Below, one piece after another: positions 16,250-24,697 of a stretch of 64,000 nt of DNA. Positions within the stretch are counted from its first letter, which is position 1. Every line of letters begins with the position of its first letter. The DNA is from Roseiarcus sp963822215 (GTDB lineage: Bacteria; Pseudomonadota; Alphaproteobacteria; Rhizobiales; Beijerinckiaceae): NCBI GenBank assembly GCA_963822215.1, contig CAWGGX010000010.1:248001-312000 (forward strand). Reading direction: 5' to 3'. The notes beneath the pieces were generated by a model. That model worked only from the letters and a program-made list of their open reading frames with translations. It did no database searches and was not told the origin of the DNA. The translations under genes and the position numbers were made by a program.

Positions 16250-17614
16250 CTATGCCGGAAGCGGGACAGGTTTCGCTACGTTCGGAATCGGGACAGGTTT
16301 GGCTAAGTTCGGCTTCTTGGCCCCGTTTGGTTTCTTCGTGGCGTTGACCTTGGCGGGGAGATGCTTGGCCGGCCGGCCGTCGATCATCGCCCAGAATTCG
16401 CGCATCCGCGGAGCGATTTCGTGGCGGAAGCGGGAGCCGTTGAACACGCCGTAATGCCCGACATCCAATTGCACATAATTGACCTTCTTCAACTCCGGAA
16501 TGTTTACGCAAAGGTCGTGCGCCGCATAACACTGGCCAACCCCGGCAATATCGTCGTTCTCGCCCTCGATCGTCATCAGACCGCATCGGCGGATCGCCTT
16601 CGGGTCGACGAGAAGGCCGCGATGCTTCATCTCGCCCTTGGGCAATTCGTGCCGGACAAACACGGTTTCGATCGTCTGCATGTAGAAGGCGGCGTCCATG
16701 TCCATCACCGCCAGATACTCGTCGTAGAAGTCGCGGTGTTTCTCCGCCGAGTCGCCGTCGCCGGCGACGAGATGGTTGAACATGCCGAAGTGGGCGTTGA
16801 CGTGGCGGTCGAGATTCATCGCCATGAAGCCGGAAAGCTGCACGAAGCCCGGATAGACCTGCCGGCCGAAGCCCGGATAGGGGAAGGGTACCGGATGCAG
16901 GACGTTGCGGCGGAACCATTCGACCCCGCGCTTCTCGGCGAGCTTGTTGACCTCGGTGGGGCTGCAGCGGGTGTCGATCGGGCCGCCCATCAGCGTCATG
17001 CTGGCCGGGACGTTCGGGTCGTCGTTCGCCTCCATGATCGCGACGGCCGCGAGCAACGGCACCGCCGGCTGGCAGACGGCGAGCGTGTGGACGCCGGGCC
17101 CGAGGTGATCGAGAATCAGGCGCAGATAGTCGATGTAATCGTCGAGATCGAACTTGCCGACCGCCAGCGGAACCAGGCGCGCGTCCGTCCAGTCGGTGAT
17201 GTAGATGTCGCAGTGGGGCAGGAACTCCTCGACCGTTCCGCGCAACAGCGTCGCGTAATGGCCGGACATCGGCGCGACGATCAGCAGCTTCGGCTGGTCT
17301 GCGGCGTGGGGAAAGTCCGGGCGGACGAAATGCAGCAGGTTGCAGAACGGCCGGCTCCAGACGACGTCCTCGAGAATCGGATAGACGGCGCCGTCGACCT
17401 CGATCTCGTCGAGGCCGAAGGTCGGCTTGCCGTATCGGCGTGTCATCCGCTCGAACAGTTCGGCCCCGGCCGAAATGTTCTTGCCGAGCGGGGTGTTCGA
17501 CAAGGGGTTCCACGGGTTGCGGAAAACGAAATGGGCGGCGTCGGAAACACTACGCGCGGGCGCGAGCGCCATATGGGCCATTTCGTAAAACTGGTAGGAA
17601 TAACTACGGAACAT
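16250..17614 (-). CDS. phaZ: Intracellular polyhydroxyalkanoate (PHB) depolymerase
   Basis: A 454-residue cytosolic depolymerase for native PHB granules. It starts MFRSYSYQFYEMAHMALAPA as in intracellular PhaZ enzymes. The lipase-box-like site has cysteine in place of serine (LAVCQPAVPLLAAV, Cys about 181), as known for this family. Further conserved parts are MGGPIDTRCSPTEVN, PVYPGF-like and VQLDVGHYGVFNGSRFR with the catalytic His. The extra C-terminal tail (about 420-454) is Lys/Pro-rich and contains 9-residue repeats (PNLAKPVPI, PNVAKPVPL), perhaps for granule or charge interactions. No PHB synthase lies in the window. Confidence 0.92.
   Translation of the reverse strand: MFRSYSYQFYEMAHMALAPARSVSDAAHFVFRNPWNPLSNTPLGKNISAGAELFERMTRRYGKPTFGLDEIEVDGAVYPILEDVVWSRPFCNLLHFVRPDFPHAADQPKLLIVAPMSGHYATLLRGTVEEFLPHCDIYITDWTDARLVPLAVGKFDLDDYIDYLRLILDHLGPGVHTLAVCQPAVPLLAAVAIMEANDDPNVPASMTLMGGPIDTRCSPTEVNKLAEKRGVEWFRRNVLHPVPFPYPGFGRQVYPGFVQLSGFMAMNLDRHVNAHFGMFNHLVAGDGDSAEKHRDFYDEYLAVMDMDAAFYMQTIETVFVRHELPKGEMKHRGLLVDPKAIRRCGLMTIEGENDDIAGVGQCYAAHDLCVNIPELKKVNYVQLDVGHYGVFNGSRFRHEIAPRMREFWAMIDGRPAKHLPAKVNATKKPNGAKKPNLAKPVPIPNVAKPVPLPA
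16262..16315 (-). repeat. 27-bp tandem repeat encoding the PhaZ C-terminal tail
   Basis: Two copies of a 27-bp unit (16262-16288 and 16289-16315) that share CGGGACAGGTTT and then GTTCGG. They encode 9-residue units at the very C terminus of the depolymerase. The unit is a multiple of three, so copy-number change keeps the frame. Confidence 0.6.
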
Positions 17615-18091
17615 CGCGCGTTCCCCCGGGCAGGTGTTCGATTGCCAATTGACAGCCGTCCCTGTTACCCAGAAACGTAACTATGAAGTAAAGGTTTTTC
17701 AATTACGCTTTAGGGCTAAGAGCCGCGTCCAAATGTCTCGCCCTCCGGCGGCATGGAAAGAAAATCGGTACAGAGCGACCCGCAAACCGGCCCGCTTTTC
17801 CGGAAGGCGCCGGCCTCGCGCATCCGACGTCATCGCAAAAATGCTCAAGGATTTGCGCCAAGCAACCGCGCCCCCTACCTCAGAAACGCCGGATTTGCCT
17901 AAGCGAATCGCAAACCAGCTTCGACTTGTGGGGGCGCCCGCAGACCACCCGGCAGGCTTTCGGAGAGCCACGGCTCCGCGGCGCGGGGCGCGTTGTGCGC
18001 ACCCAGCCGCCCGCGGACGCGGTGCGAACCGCGTCGTCTTAAAGCGTCGCAATGGTGGCGACGACGACCGCAAGGCGCGTCGCCGCGCGGA
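17615..18091. other. Intergenic region upstream of phaZ, no gene seen
   Basis: About 475 bp between the phaZ start and the glutaredoxin stop, both on the minus strand. Frames open here are Arg/Ala-rich and match nothing. The first 100 bp next to phaZ are A/T-richer and probably hold its promoter. No clear repeat or RNA was found. Confidence 0.5.
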
Positions 18092-18433
18092 TCAGGCCCT
18101 GGCCTTGCTCTTCAATTCGACGCCGGCATCGGTCAGGACAGAGGCGAGTTCGCCCGACTGGAACATTTCTCGGGTGATGTCGCAGCCGCCGATGAACTCG
18201 CCCCTGACGTAGAGCTGGGGAATGGTCGGCCAATTGGCGAACTCTTTGACGCCCTGTCGGAGCTCGTCGTCCTCAAGTATGTTGACGCCATGAACCGGCG
18301 CGCCGAGGTAGTCGAGGATCTGGACCACCTGGCCCGAGAACCCACATTGCGGGAACTCCGGGGTTCCCTTCATGAAGAGAACGACCGGGTGTTCCGCGAT
18401 CAGCTTCTCGATCCGTTCACGTGCATTCGCCAT
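18092..18433 (-). CDS. grxD: Monothiol glutaredoxin (Grx4/GrxD type)
   Basis: A 113-residue CGFS glutaredoxin that binds and transfers Fe-S clusters with glutathione in the cytosol. The active site QCGFSGQVVQIL has its Cys at about 30. WPTIPQLYVRGEFIGGCDI is the glutathione-binding TVP/GG region. Length and motifs are complete. In alphaproteobacteria this gene often sits beside a BolA-type partner; none is present here. The next gene on the same strand is moaA, itself an Fe-S enzyme, but about 105 bp separate them. Confidence 0.95.
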   Translation of the reverse strand: MANARERIEKLIAEHPVVLFMKGTPEFPQCGFSGQVVQILDYLGAPVHGVNILEDDELRQGVKEFANWPTIPQLYVRGEFIGGCDITREMFQSGELASVLTDAGVELKSKARA

Positions 18434-18538
18434 TGCGCTGGTTCCTTTCCGGAGCGGGGGTCAAGGTCCCGCCGGTTCGCAAAGATAAGATATAGAGCCT
18501 GCCGACGCAGGTCGCCAGCGGGCAGGCTTCAGAAAAAT

Positions 18539-19558
18539 TCAGCCGCCCGTCGCGCTCATATGACGCCTGACTGCGGGCTTAGCCGCGCGGGCGATAACGA
18601 AATCGTGGCCTTTGGGCTTGCGGGCAATCGCCGCGCGGATGGCGGAGACGAGCGGCTCGTCGGATTCCGAGCGCCGCAGCGGCTCGCGCAGGTCGGCCGC
18701 GTCCTCCTGGCCGAGGCACATGTAGAGCGTGCCGGTGCAGGTCACCCGCACCCGGTTGCAGCTCTCGCAGAAATTGTGAGTGAGCGGGGTGATGAAGCCG
18801 AGCCGTCCGCCGGTCTCGCGGACGTCGAAATAGCGGGCGGGGCCGCCCGTCGCGTAGGCCGAGGGCGTCAGGGTCAGGCTCCGCTCGAGATCCCGCTTGA
18901 GCTCGGTCAGCGGCATGAACTGGTCGGCGCGGTCCTCTTCCATCGCCCCGAGCGGCATCACCTCGATGAAGGTGAGGTCGAAGCCGCGGCCGTGCGCCCA
19001 GTCGACGAGCGAGCGGGCTTCGCCGTCGTTGAACCCCTTGAGCGCGACCGTATTGATCTTGACCTTGAGGCCGGCCGCGACCGCGGCGTCGATCCCCGCC
19101 ATCACGCTCGCGAGGTCGCCCCAACGGGTCACTGCGCGGAACTTCCCCGGGTCAAGCGTGTCGAGCGAGACGTTGATCCGCCGAACGCCGCAATCGGCGA
19201 GCTCATCGGCGAAGCGTGCGAGCAGCGAGCCGTTCGTGGTCAGGGTGACCTCGTCGAGTTCGCCGCTCGCGAGATGACGCTTCAGTCCGTGGAACAGCGA
19301 CATCACGTTGCGGCGGACGAGCGGCTCGCCACCGGTGATGCGCAGCTTGCGCACCCCGAGCCGGACAAAAGCCGAGCACAGGCGGTCGAGTTCCTCAAGC
19401 GACAATATGTCCCGCTTCGGCAGAAAATTCATGTCCTCGGACATGCAATATACGCAGCGGAAGTCGCAGCGATCGGTCACGGACACGCGCACATAGGCGA
19501 TGCGGCGCCCGAACGGGTCGATCATCGGCGCATCGAGTGCGGGGGAAAGGGCGTCCAT
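18539..19558 (-). CDS. moaA: GTP 3',8-cyclase (molybdenum cofactor biosynthesis)
   Basis: A 339-residue radical-SAM enzyme that starts molybdopterin synthesis from GTP. The SAM cluster motif is TDRCDFRCVYC (Cys 31, 35, 38). The second cluster is in FCESCNRVRVTCTGTLYMC, and the essential C-terminal Gly-Gly is present (SATGG). GGEPLVRRNV binds SAM. The start at 19558 is chosen because upstream codons give an unrelated leader. MoaC and the other cofactor genes are not in the window. Confidence 0.95.
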   Translation of the reverse strand: MDALSPALDAPMIDPFGRRIAYVRVSVTDRCDFRCVYCMSEDMNFLPKRDILSLEELDRLCSAFVRLGVRKLRITGGEPLVRRNVMSLFHGLKRHLASGELDEVTLTTNGSLLARFADELADCGVRRINVSLDTLDPGKFRAVTRWGDLASVMAGIDAAVAAGLKVKINTVALKGFNDGEARSLVDWAHGRGFDLTFIEVMPLGAMEEDRADQFMPLTELKRDLERSLTLTPSAYATGGPARYFDVRETGGRLGFITPLTHNFCESCNRVRVTCTGTLYMCLGQEDAADLREPLRRSESDEPLVSAIRAAIARKPKGHDFVIARAAKPAVRRHMSATGG

Positions 19559-19631
19559 TGACCGAAGATAATCGCCTGTACGCCCGAAAAAAAGGCGTCC
19601 GCCGGCTAAATCGACGGACGAGACAATGAAA

Positions 19632-20186
19632 TCAGCGGGTGACGACCACCCGGGTCCCGACCCTGGCGCGTCCATAGAGGTCGATCACGTCGTCGTTGGT
19701 CATGCGGATGCAGCCCGACGACACCGCCTGCCCGATTGTATCCGGCTCGTTCGAACCGTGGATTCGATAGAGCGAGCCGCCGAGGTACATCGCGCGCGCG
19801 CCGAGCGGATTGTCGATGCCGCCGGCCATGTGGCGCGGCAGGTCGGGGCGGCGCCTGAGCATTTGCGACGGCGGCGTCCAGTCCGGCCACTCGCGCTTGT
19901 TGGCGATGCGGGTGACGCCTTGCCAGGTGAAGCCGGGACGGCCGACGCCGACGCCGTATTTGAGCGCCTGATGATCGGGCAGAATGTAATAGAGCCTGCG
20001 CTCGCCGGTGCGGATGATGATCGTGCCCGGCGCCTCGTTGCCTTCAAACTGAACGGTCTCGCGCGGAACCGGCGACGCGACGGGCTGGAGTTGCGAATCG
20101 AGCGCGTTGGCGAAAACCGGCGCACCGGCGGCGCTCAGTATGAGGCCGGCTAAAGCGGCGGCGGCGTAGACGAGAATACGGCGCAT
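19632..20186 (-). CDS. L,D-transpeptidase (YkuD domain), exported
   Basis: A 184-residue exported cross-linking enzyme. The signal peptide is MRRILVYAAAALAGLILSAA with cleavage near APVFA. The YkuD domain carries YRIHGSNEPDTIGQAVSSGCIRM with the catalytic Cys. The segment TRIANKREWPDWTPPSQML is typical of the alphaproteobacterial group. It resembles the protein at 15600-16130 in architecture but has diverged, so the two are paralogues rather than a recent duplication. The ATG at 20186 is preceded by GGGGGAA-like sequence. Confidence 0.9.
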   Translation of the reverse strand: MRRILVYAAAALAGLILSAAGAPVFANALDSQLQPVASPVPRETVQFEGNEAPGTIIIRTGERRLYYILPDHQALKYGVGVGRPGFTWQGVTRIANKREWPDWTPPSQMLRRRPDLPRHMAGGIDNPLGARAMYLGGSLYRIHGSNEPDTIGQAVSSGCIRMTNDDVIDLYGRARVGTRVVVTR

Positions 20187-20394
20187 GAGGATTCCCCCGA
20201 CTTATCTAGCCCGACGACACACGGACACGCGTCGGCCGCCCATAAACTCGGCGAGACCACGGCGTGTTCCGTCCTGATTTATGGCGGAGCGGCGCCGCCA
20301 CGCAATGCTCCGAACCCTCCGCCGTCCGATAATCCGCAAATTACGTTAAATTGTTGCCACCCGACCACACACCTCGCTGCGAGCGGATGGCAAA

Positions 20395-21492
20395 TCACGA
20401 AGTTTTGATCAGCGCGACATCGAGGCTTTGCCCTGCGGCGTTGAACGCATGAACGTCCTCGGCCGGTGCGCACAGGGTGACGGAATCGCCCGGCGAAGGC
20501 GTCTCGCGGCCGCGGATTTCGACCACCATCAGCTTGTCGTCGGCGCGCCGCACATGGGCGTAGGAGGCCTCGCCCAGCCGCTCGACCAGTTCAACGACGC
20601 CCGAGGCTGCGAAGGCGCCAGCGCCGCGTGCCGTCAGGTGCTCCGGCCGTACGCCAATCGTCAGATCTTCACCGGCCCTGAGCGCGCCCGCGGGCAGCCT
20701 CATCGGCGCCATCGACGCGCCTTTGACCTCGGCGGTCCCGTTTTCGACGCGCCCGACCGTCGCCGGAAAGAAATTCATCGCCGGCGAACCGATGAAGCCG
20801 GCCACGAACAGGTTGGCCGGCGCGTAGTAAAGGTCGAGCGGCTTGCCGACCTGTTCGATGCGACCCTGGTTCATCACAACGATCCGGTCGGCGAGCGTCA
20901 TTGCCTCGATCTGGTCGTGGGTGACGTAGACGATGGTCGCCTTGAGGAGGCGGTGGAGACGGGCGATCTCGACCCGGGTCGAGACGCGCAGCGCCGCGTC
21001 GAGGTTCGACAGCGGCTCGTCGAACAGGAACACGTCCGGCTCGCGCACGATCGCGCGGCCGATTGCGACGCGCTGGCGCTGGCCCCCGGAAAGGTCGCGG
21101 GGATAGCGCGCGAGGAGCGGCTCGAGCCGCAGCATGCGGGCGGCCTCGGCGACGCGGCGCTCCCGCTCGGCGGCCGCGACTCCGGTAAACTTGAGTCCGA
21201 AAGTCATGTTCTTGCGCACGTCCATGTGCGGGTAGAGCGCATACGACTGGAACACCATCGCAATCTTGCGCTCGGCCGGGGCGAGCGCGTTGACCTTGCG
21301 GTCGGCGATGACGATGTCGCCTGAGGTCGGCGCGTCGAGGCCGGCGATCATGCGCAGGAGCGTGGACTTGCCGCAACCGGACGGACCGACGAGCACGACG
21401 AACTCGCCGTCCCCGATGCTGAGGCTGATGTCGATCAGAACCTTGGTGTCGCCGTAGCTCTTGTTGAGCGCGTCGATGTGCAGTCTCGCCAT
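20395..21492 (-). CDS. CUT1 sugar ABC transporter ATP-binding protein (UgpC/MalK type)
   Basis: A 365-residue ATPase of the carbohydrate-uptake-1 class. Walker A is GPSGCGKSTLLRM (about 37), the signature is LSGGQRQRVAIGRAI, Walker B is VFLFDEPLSNLDA and the switch His is in VTHDQIEAMTLAD. A C-terminal TOBE regulatory domain follows (GVRPEHL at about 283). It is the last gene of the minus-strand operon murQ - binding protein - two permeases - ATPase, 10 bp after the preceding permease. Confidence 0.92.
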   Translation of the reverse strand: MARLHIDALNKSYGDTKVLIDISLSIGDGEFVVLVGPSGCGKSTLLRMIAGLDAPTSGDIVIADRKVNALAPAERKIAMVFQSYALYPHMDVRKNMTFGLKFTGVAAAERERRVAEAARMLRLEPLLARYPRDLSGGQRQRVAIGRAIVREPDVFLFDEPLSNLDAALRVSTRVEIARLHRLLKATIVYVTHDQIEAMTLADRIVVMNQGRIEQVGKPLDLYYAPANLFVAGFIGSPAMNFFPATVGRVENGTAEVKGASMAPMRLPAGALRAGEDLTIGVRPEHLTARGAGAFAASGVVELVERLGEASYAHVRRADDKLMVVEIRGRETPSPGDSVTLCAPAEDVHAFNAAGQSLDVALIKTS

Positions 21493-21502
21493 GGCGAAGG
21501 CC

Positions 21503-22333
21503 TTACTTGACCGCGCCGGCGGTGAGGCCGCTGATCAGCTGACGGGAGAAGATCACGTAGATCGCGACGACCGGCAGGATCGCCATCGACAAGGCCGCGA
21601 GCACCGAATTCCAGTCGGTGATGTACTGGCCGAGGAACTGCTGCACGCCGAGCGTGATCGTGTGGGTGGAATCCGACGAGGTCAGAATCAACGGAAACCA
21701 CAGGTCGTTCCAGATCGGCACGATGGTGAACACGGCGACGGTGGCGATGGCGGGGCGCAGCAGTGGCGCAACCACCTCGAAGAAGATGCGCGTCTCCGGC
21801 ACGCCGTCGCAGCGGGCGGCGTCGCGCAGGTCCTTCGGGATCTGCTGGACGAACTCGCTCAGGATGAAGATCGACAAGGGCAAGCCTTGGGCAATGTAGA
21901 CGAGGATCAAGGCTGTCAGCGTGTCGTTGAGGCCGGCCTTGCGCATCATGGTCAGGATTGCGACCGAGCCGAGACGGATCGGCACCATGATGCCAATCGA
22001 AAGGAAGAGCGCCAGCGCGGTCGAGCCGCGGAACTTGTATTCGGTGAGCGCCCAGGCCGCCATCGCGCCGAACAGCAGCACGAGCCCCATGCTGATGAGC
22101 GTGACGATCAGCGAATTCATGAAATAGGTCCCGATGTGAGACGCCTTGAATACCTTGGCGTAGCCGATCAGGGAGAAGGTCGCCGCAGTCGGCGGCGCGA
22201 GCGGCGCTCCGAAGATGGCGTTGCGGGCCTTGAACGAATTCATCACCACGAGCAGGATCGGCCCGACTGCGAGCGCGCTGTAGGCGATGAGGATGATGTG
22301 GACGCCGACGACCTGTGCGCGCTGATTGAACAT
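21503..22333 (-). CDS. CUT1 sugar ABC transporter permease (MalG type)
   Basis: A 276-residue inner-membrane permease with about six helices. The coupling loop reads DAARCDGVPETRIFFEVVAPLLRPAI (about 170-195), the MalG/UgpE-type EAA motif. The N terminus is VGVHIILIAYSALAVGPILLVVMNSFK. It is 8 bp downstream of the other permease and presumably forms a heterodimer with it. Confidence 0.9.
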   Translation of the reverse strand: MFNQRAQVVGVHIILIAYSALAVGPILLVVMNSFKARNAIFGAPLAPPTAATFSLIGYAKVFKASHIGTYFMNSLIVTLISMGLVLLFGAMAAWALTEYKFRGSTALALFLSIGIMVPIRLGSVAILTMMRKAGLNDTLTALILVYIAQGLPLSIFILSEFVQQIPKDLRDAARCDGVPETRIFFEVVAPLLRPAIATVAVFTIVPIWNDLWFPLILTSSDSTHTITLGVQQFLGQYITDWNSVLAALSMAILPVVAIYVIFSRQLISGLTAGAVK

Positions 22334-22341
22334 GACCGCTC

Positions 22342-23292
22342 CTAGAACGTGTAGCGGCGCAGGCGGCGCTGCACGATGAAGAGATAGAGGCAGACGCCGA
22401 CGAGGATGATGAAAAACATCACCGTCGCCACTGTCGCGCCCATCGTCGGATTGCCGAGCTGCAACTGGTTGCCGAAAAACGTCCGGTAGAAGTACGTTCC
22501 GAGAATGTCGGAGGCGAAGTTCGGCCCGGCTAGCGCGCCCTTGACCGAATAGATGAGATCGAAGGCGTTGAAATTGCCGACGAACGTCAGGACCGAAACG
22601 AGTCCGATCGTGGGCAAGACCAGCGGCAGCTTGATGTGCAAGAAGATGCGGAACTGGCCGAGCCCGTCGACCCGCGCCGCGTCGACGAGTTCGTCAGGAA
22701 TGTTGAGGAGAGCCGCATAGATCAGCATCAGCGGGATGCCGACGAACTGCCAGACGGAAATGAGTGCGAGCGTCACCAGCGCCGTCGACGGCAGGCCGAG
22801 CCAAGGGGCGAACCAGCTCCCGAGGCCGACCGCCTTCAGCGCGCCCTCGGCCACGCCCCACAGCGGCGACAGGATCAGGTTCCAGGCGAAGCCGACGATC
22901 ACCACCGAGAGCATTGTCGGCAGGAAAATGATCGTGCGATAAAGCCCTTTCAGCTTGAGGCCCGGCAGGCTGAGGAGCCCAGCCAACGCGATGCCGATCG
23001 GGTTCTGCACCAGCATATGCACGATGAAGAAGATCAGATTGTTCTTGGCCGCGTTCCAAAAATGGACTGACCAGTCTGGATCCAGCAGCAGTGTGCCGAA
23101 ATTCGCGACGCCGAGGAAATGATAGGCGCCGCTGTTGTCAGTCGTGTAGGTCGAGAGCGCCATCGTGGCGATGAGCGGGTAGATCGAGAACAGCGTATAG
23201 ACCGCGACCGCGGGTCCCAGGAACAGGGCCAGGAGCCCGAGGAAACGGCCTCGGGGCATCGAAGCGACCACTTGGGAAACCGGTTCGGCCAT
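22342..23292 (-). CDS. CUT1 sugar ABC transporter permease (MalF type)
   Basis: A 316-residue permease with about six helices. The coupling loop is DAARVDGLGQFRIFLHIKLPLVLPTIGL (about 213-240). The first helix is FLGLLALFLGPAVAVYTLFSIYPL. It is separated from the binding-protein gene by a 135-bp spacer holding two REP-like hairpins, which may reduce permease relative to binding-protein mRNA. Confidence 0.9.
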   Translation of the reverse strand: MAEPVSQVVASMPRGRFLGLLALFLGPAVAVYTLFSIYPLIATMALSTYTTDNSGAYHFLGVANFGTLLLDPDWSVHFWNAAKNNLIFFIVHMLVQNPIGIALAGLLSLPGLKLKGLYRTIIFLPTMLSVVIVGFAWNLILSPLWGVAEGALKAVGLGSWFAPWLGLPSTALVTLALISVWQFVGIPLMLIYAALLNIPDELVDAARVDGLGQFRIFLHIKLPLVLPTIGLVSVLTFVGNFNAFDLIYSVKGALAGPNFASDILGTYFYRTFFGNQLQLGNPTMGATVATVMFFIILVGVCLYLFIVQRRLRRYTF

Positions 23293-23330
23293 CGTTCGTT
23301 TCGGTTTGCGTCGCCCTCACCTCGCCCCGA

Positions 23331-23382
23331 CCCTCTCCCGCAAACGGGAGAGGGGGAATCCCTTCTCCCGCCTGCGGGTGAA
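23331..23382. repeat. Two intercistronic REP-like hairpins in the sugar ABC operon
   Basis: CCCTCTCCCG (23331-23340) and CGGGAGAGGG (23345-23354) form a perfect 10-bp stem with a CAAA loop. A second hairpin follows at 23362-23382 (CTTCTCCCG/CGGGTGAAG, one mismatch). They lie between the binding-protein and permease genes, where such hairpins typically protect the upstream mRNA, as in malE-malF of enteric bacteria. Confidence 0.7.
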
Positions 23383-23427
23383 GGTGGACGCGCCGAGGGC
23401 GCGGCCCGATGAAGGTTTGCGGCGCCG

Positions 23428-24687
23428 CTACTTGCCAGGCTTGTACCACTTGTCGAGGCCGTCCTGCAGCTGTTTGCCGGCTGCCTCGGGCGTCAGCGCG
23501 CCGTTGATCACCTGGGCTGAGACGTTCCAGAGTTCGTTCTCCAGGTTCGGCGTGCCGCGCGAGAGGATCTGGTACGAGTTGCGGATGGTCGACTTGCAGT
23601 CCTTGCGCCAGCCGACCATGGTCGCGGCGAGCGGGTCGTTGATCTTCACCGCCTCCTTGCTGAGCGGGAAGAAGCCCGGCAGCGCGTTGGCGTAGAGCGT
23701 CGCGAACTCCGGCGTCGTCAGCCATTCGAGGAACTTCTTTGCGTCCTCCTTGTTCTTCGACGCGGAATTTACGCCCATCGCGATGTCGGTGTGGTCGGAG
23801 ATGTAGCACTGCGTGTCGCCGTCCGGCAGCGGCGGCGGGAATGCGCCCATCGGGAACTTCGCCTGCCCGTTGAACGTCGAGATGTCCCACGAACCGGCCG
23901 GATAGATCGCCGCTTTGCCGAGCGAGAACAGGTTCTGGCTGTCGGGATAGGTCTGCGCCTGGAAGCCGTTCCCCATATAGGGCGCCCAGGACGCGAGCTC
24001 CTTGAAATCCGCGATATATTGCGGATCGGTAAACTTCTCCTTCCCGGCGATCAGCGCCTCGCGGCCCTCCTCGCCCTTCCAGTAGTCCGGGCCGATGTTC
24101 TGGAAGCCCATCGTCGCGGCCTCCCATTGATCGGCGGTGCCCAGGTCGATCGGCGTGTAGGTCCCGTCCTTCTTCAGCTTGTCAAGAAGCTCGTGGAACT
24201 CCGCCATCGTCTTCGGCGGCGTGGCGCCGACCTTCTTCAAGGCGTCCTCGTTGTAGATGAAGCCGTGGATGACCGAGGCCTGCGGCACGCAGAAGGTGGT
24301 CTTGCCGTCGTCCGTCGTCCAGGCGGACTTGGCGACGTCCGAGAAATTATCCATGCCCTTGATGTCGTTGACGCTGTCGAGCTGATGCTTGTTGTAGAGG
24401 TCGAGCGAGGCGTCAAACGGCCGGCAGGCGATGATGTCGCCGGCGGTGCCCCCGGCCAGGCGGGCGTTGAGCGCCGCGTTGTATTCCTTTGGCGCGGACG
24501 GCGCGAATTCGACCTTGATGTCGGGATAATGCTTGTTGAAGGCGGGGATGATTGTGCTGTTCCAGATGTCGGCGTCGTCGTTGCGCCAGCTCTCGATTTT
24601 GAGCGAGCCGGCCTGGGCCGCGACCAGCCCCGTCACCAGCGCCGCCAGGGTGACGCCGCCGCGCGTCCATGCGAAACAAGTCCTCAT
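23428..24687 (-). CDS. CUT1 sugar ABC transporter substrate-binding protein
   Basis: A 419-residue periplasmic solute-binding protein (MalE/UgpB class). The signal peptide is about 1-26 (cleaved after AQA), and the mature part begins GSLKIESWRNDDADIW. Conserved features include PAFNKHYPDIKVEFAPS, AGGTAGDIIACRPFDASLDLY and GWRKDCKSTIRNSYQ. GGAGGGTAGG precedes the ATG. The ligand is not readable from sequence; the murQ and SIS-domain neighbours suggest an amino sugar such as MurNAc, GlcNAc or an anhydro-disaccharide. It is 10 bp downstream of murQ. Confidence 0.88.
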   Translation of the reverse strand: MRTCFAWTRGGVTLAALVTGLVAAQAGSLKIESWRNDDADIWNSTIIPAFNKHYPDIKVEFAPSAPKEYNAALNARLAGGTAGDIIACRPFDASLDLYNKHQLDSVNDIKGMDNFSDVAKSAWTTDDGKTTFCVPQASVIHGFIYNEDALKKVGATPPKTMAEFHELLDKLKKDGTYTPIDLGTADQWEAATMGFQNIGPDYWKGEEGREALIAGKEKFTDPQYIADFKELASWAPYMGNGFQAQTYPDSQNLFSLGKAAIYPAGSWDISTFNGQAKFPMGAFPPPLPDGDTQCYISDHTDIAMGVNSASKNKEDAKKFLEWLTTPEFATLYANALPGFFPLSKEAVKINDPLAATMVGWRKDCKSTIRNSYQILSRGTPNLENELWNVSAQVINGALTPEAAGKQLQDGLDKWYKPGK

Positions 24688-24697
24688 CCTACCCTCC

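Noticed and set aside
17993..19561. 522-codon plus-strand frame over moaA
   Set aside because: Antisense shadow of glutaredoxin and MoaA, both of which have all family motifs on the minus strand.
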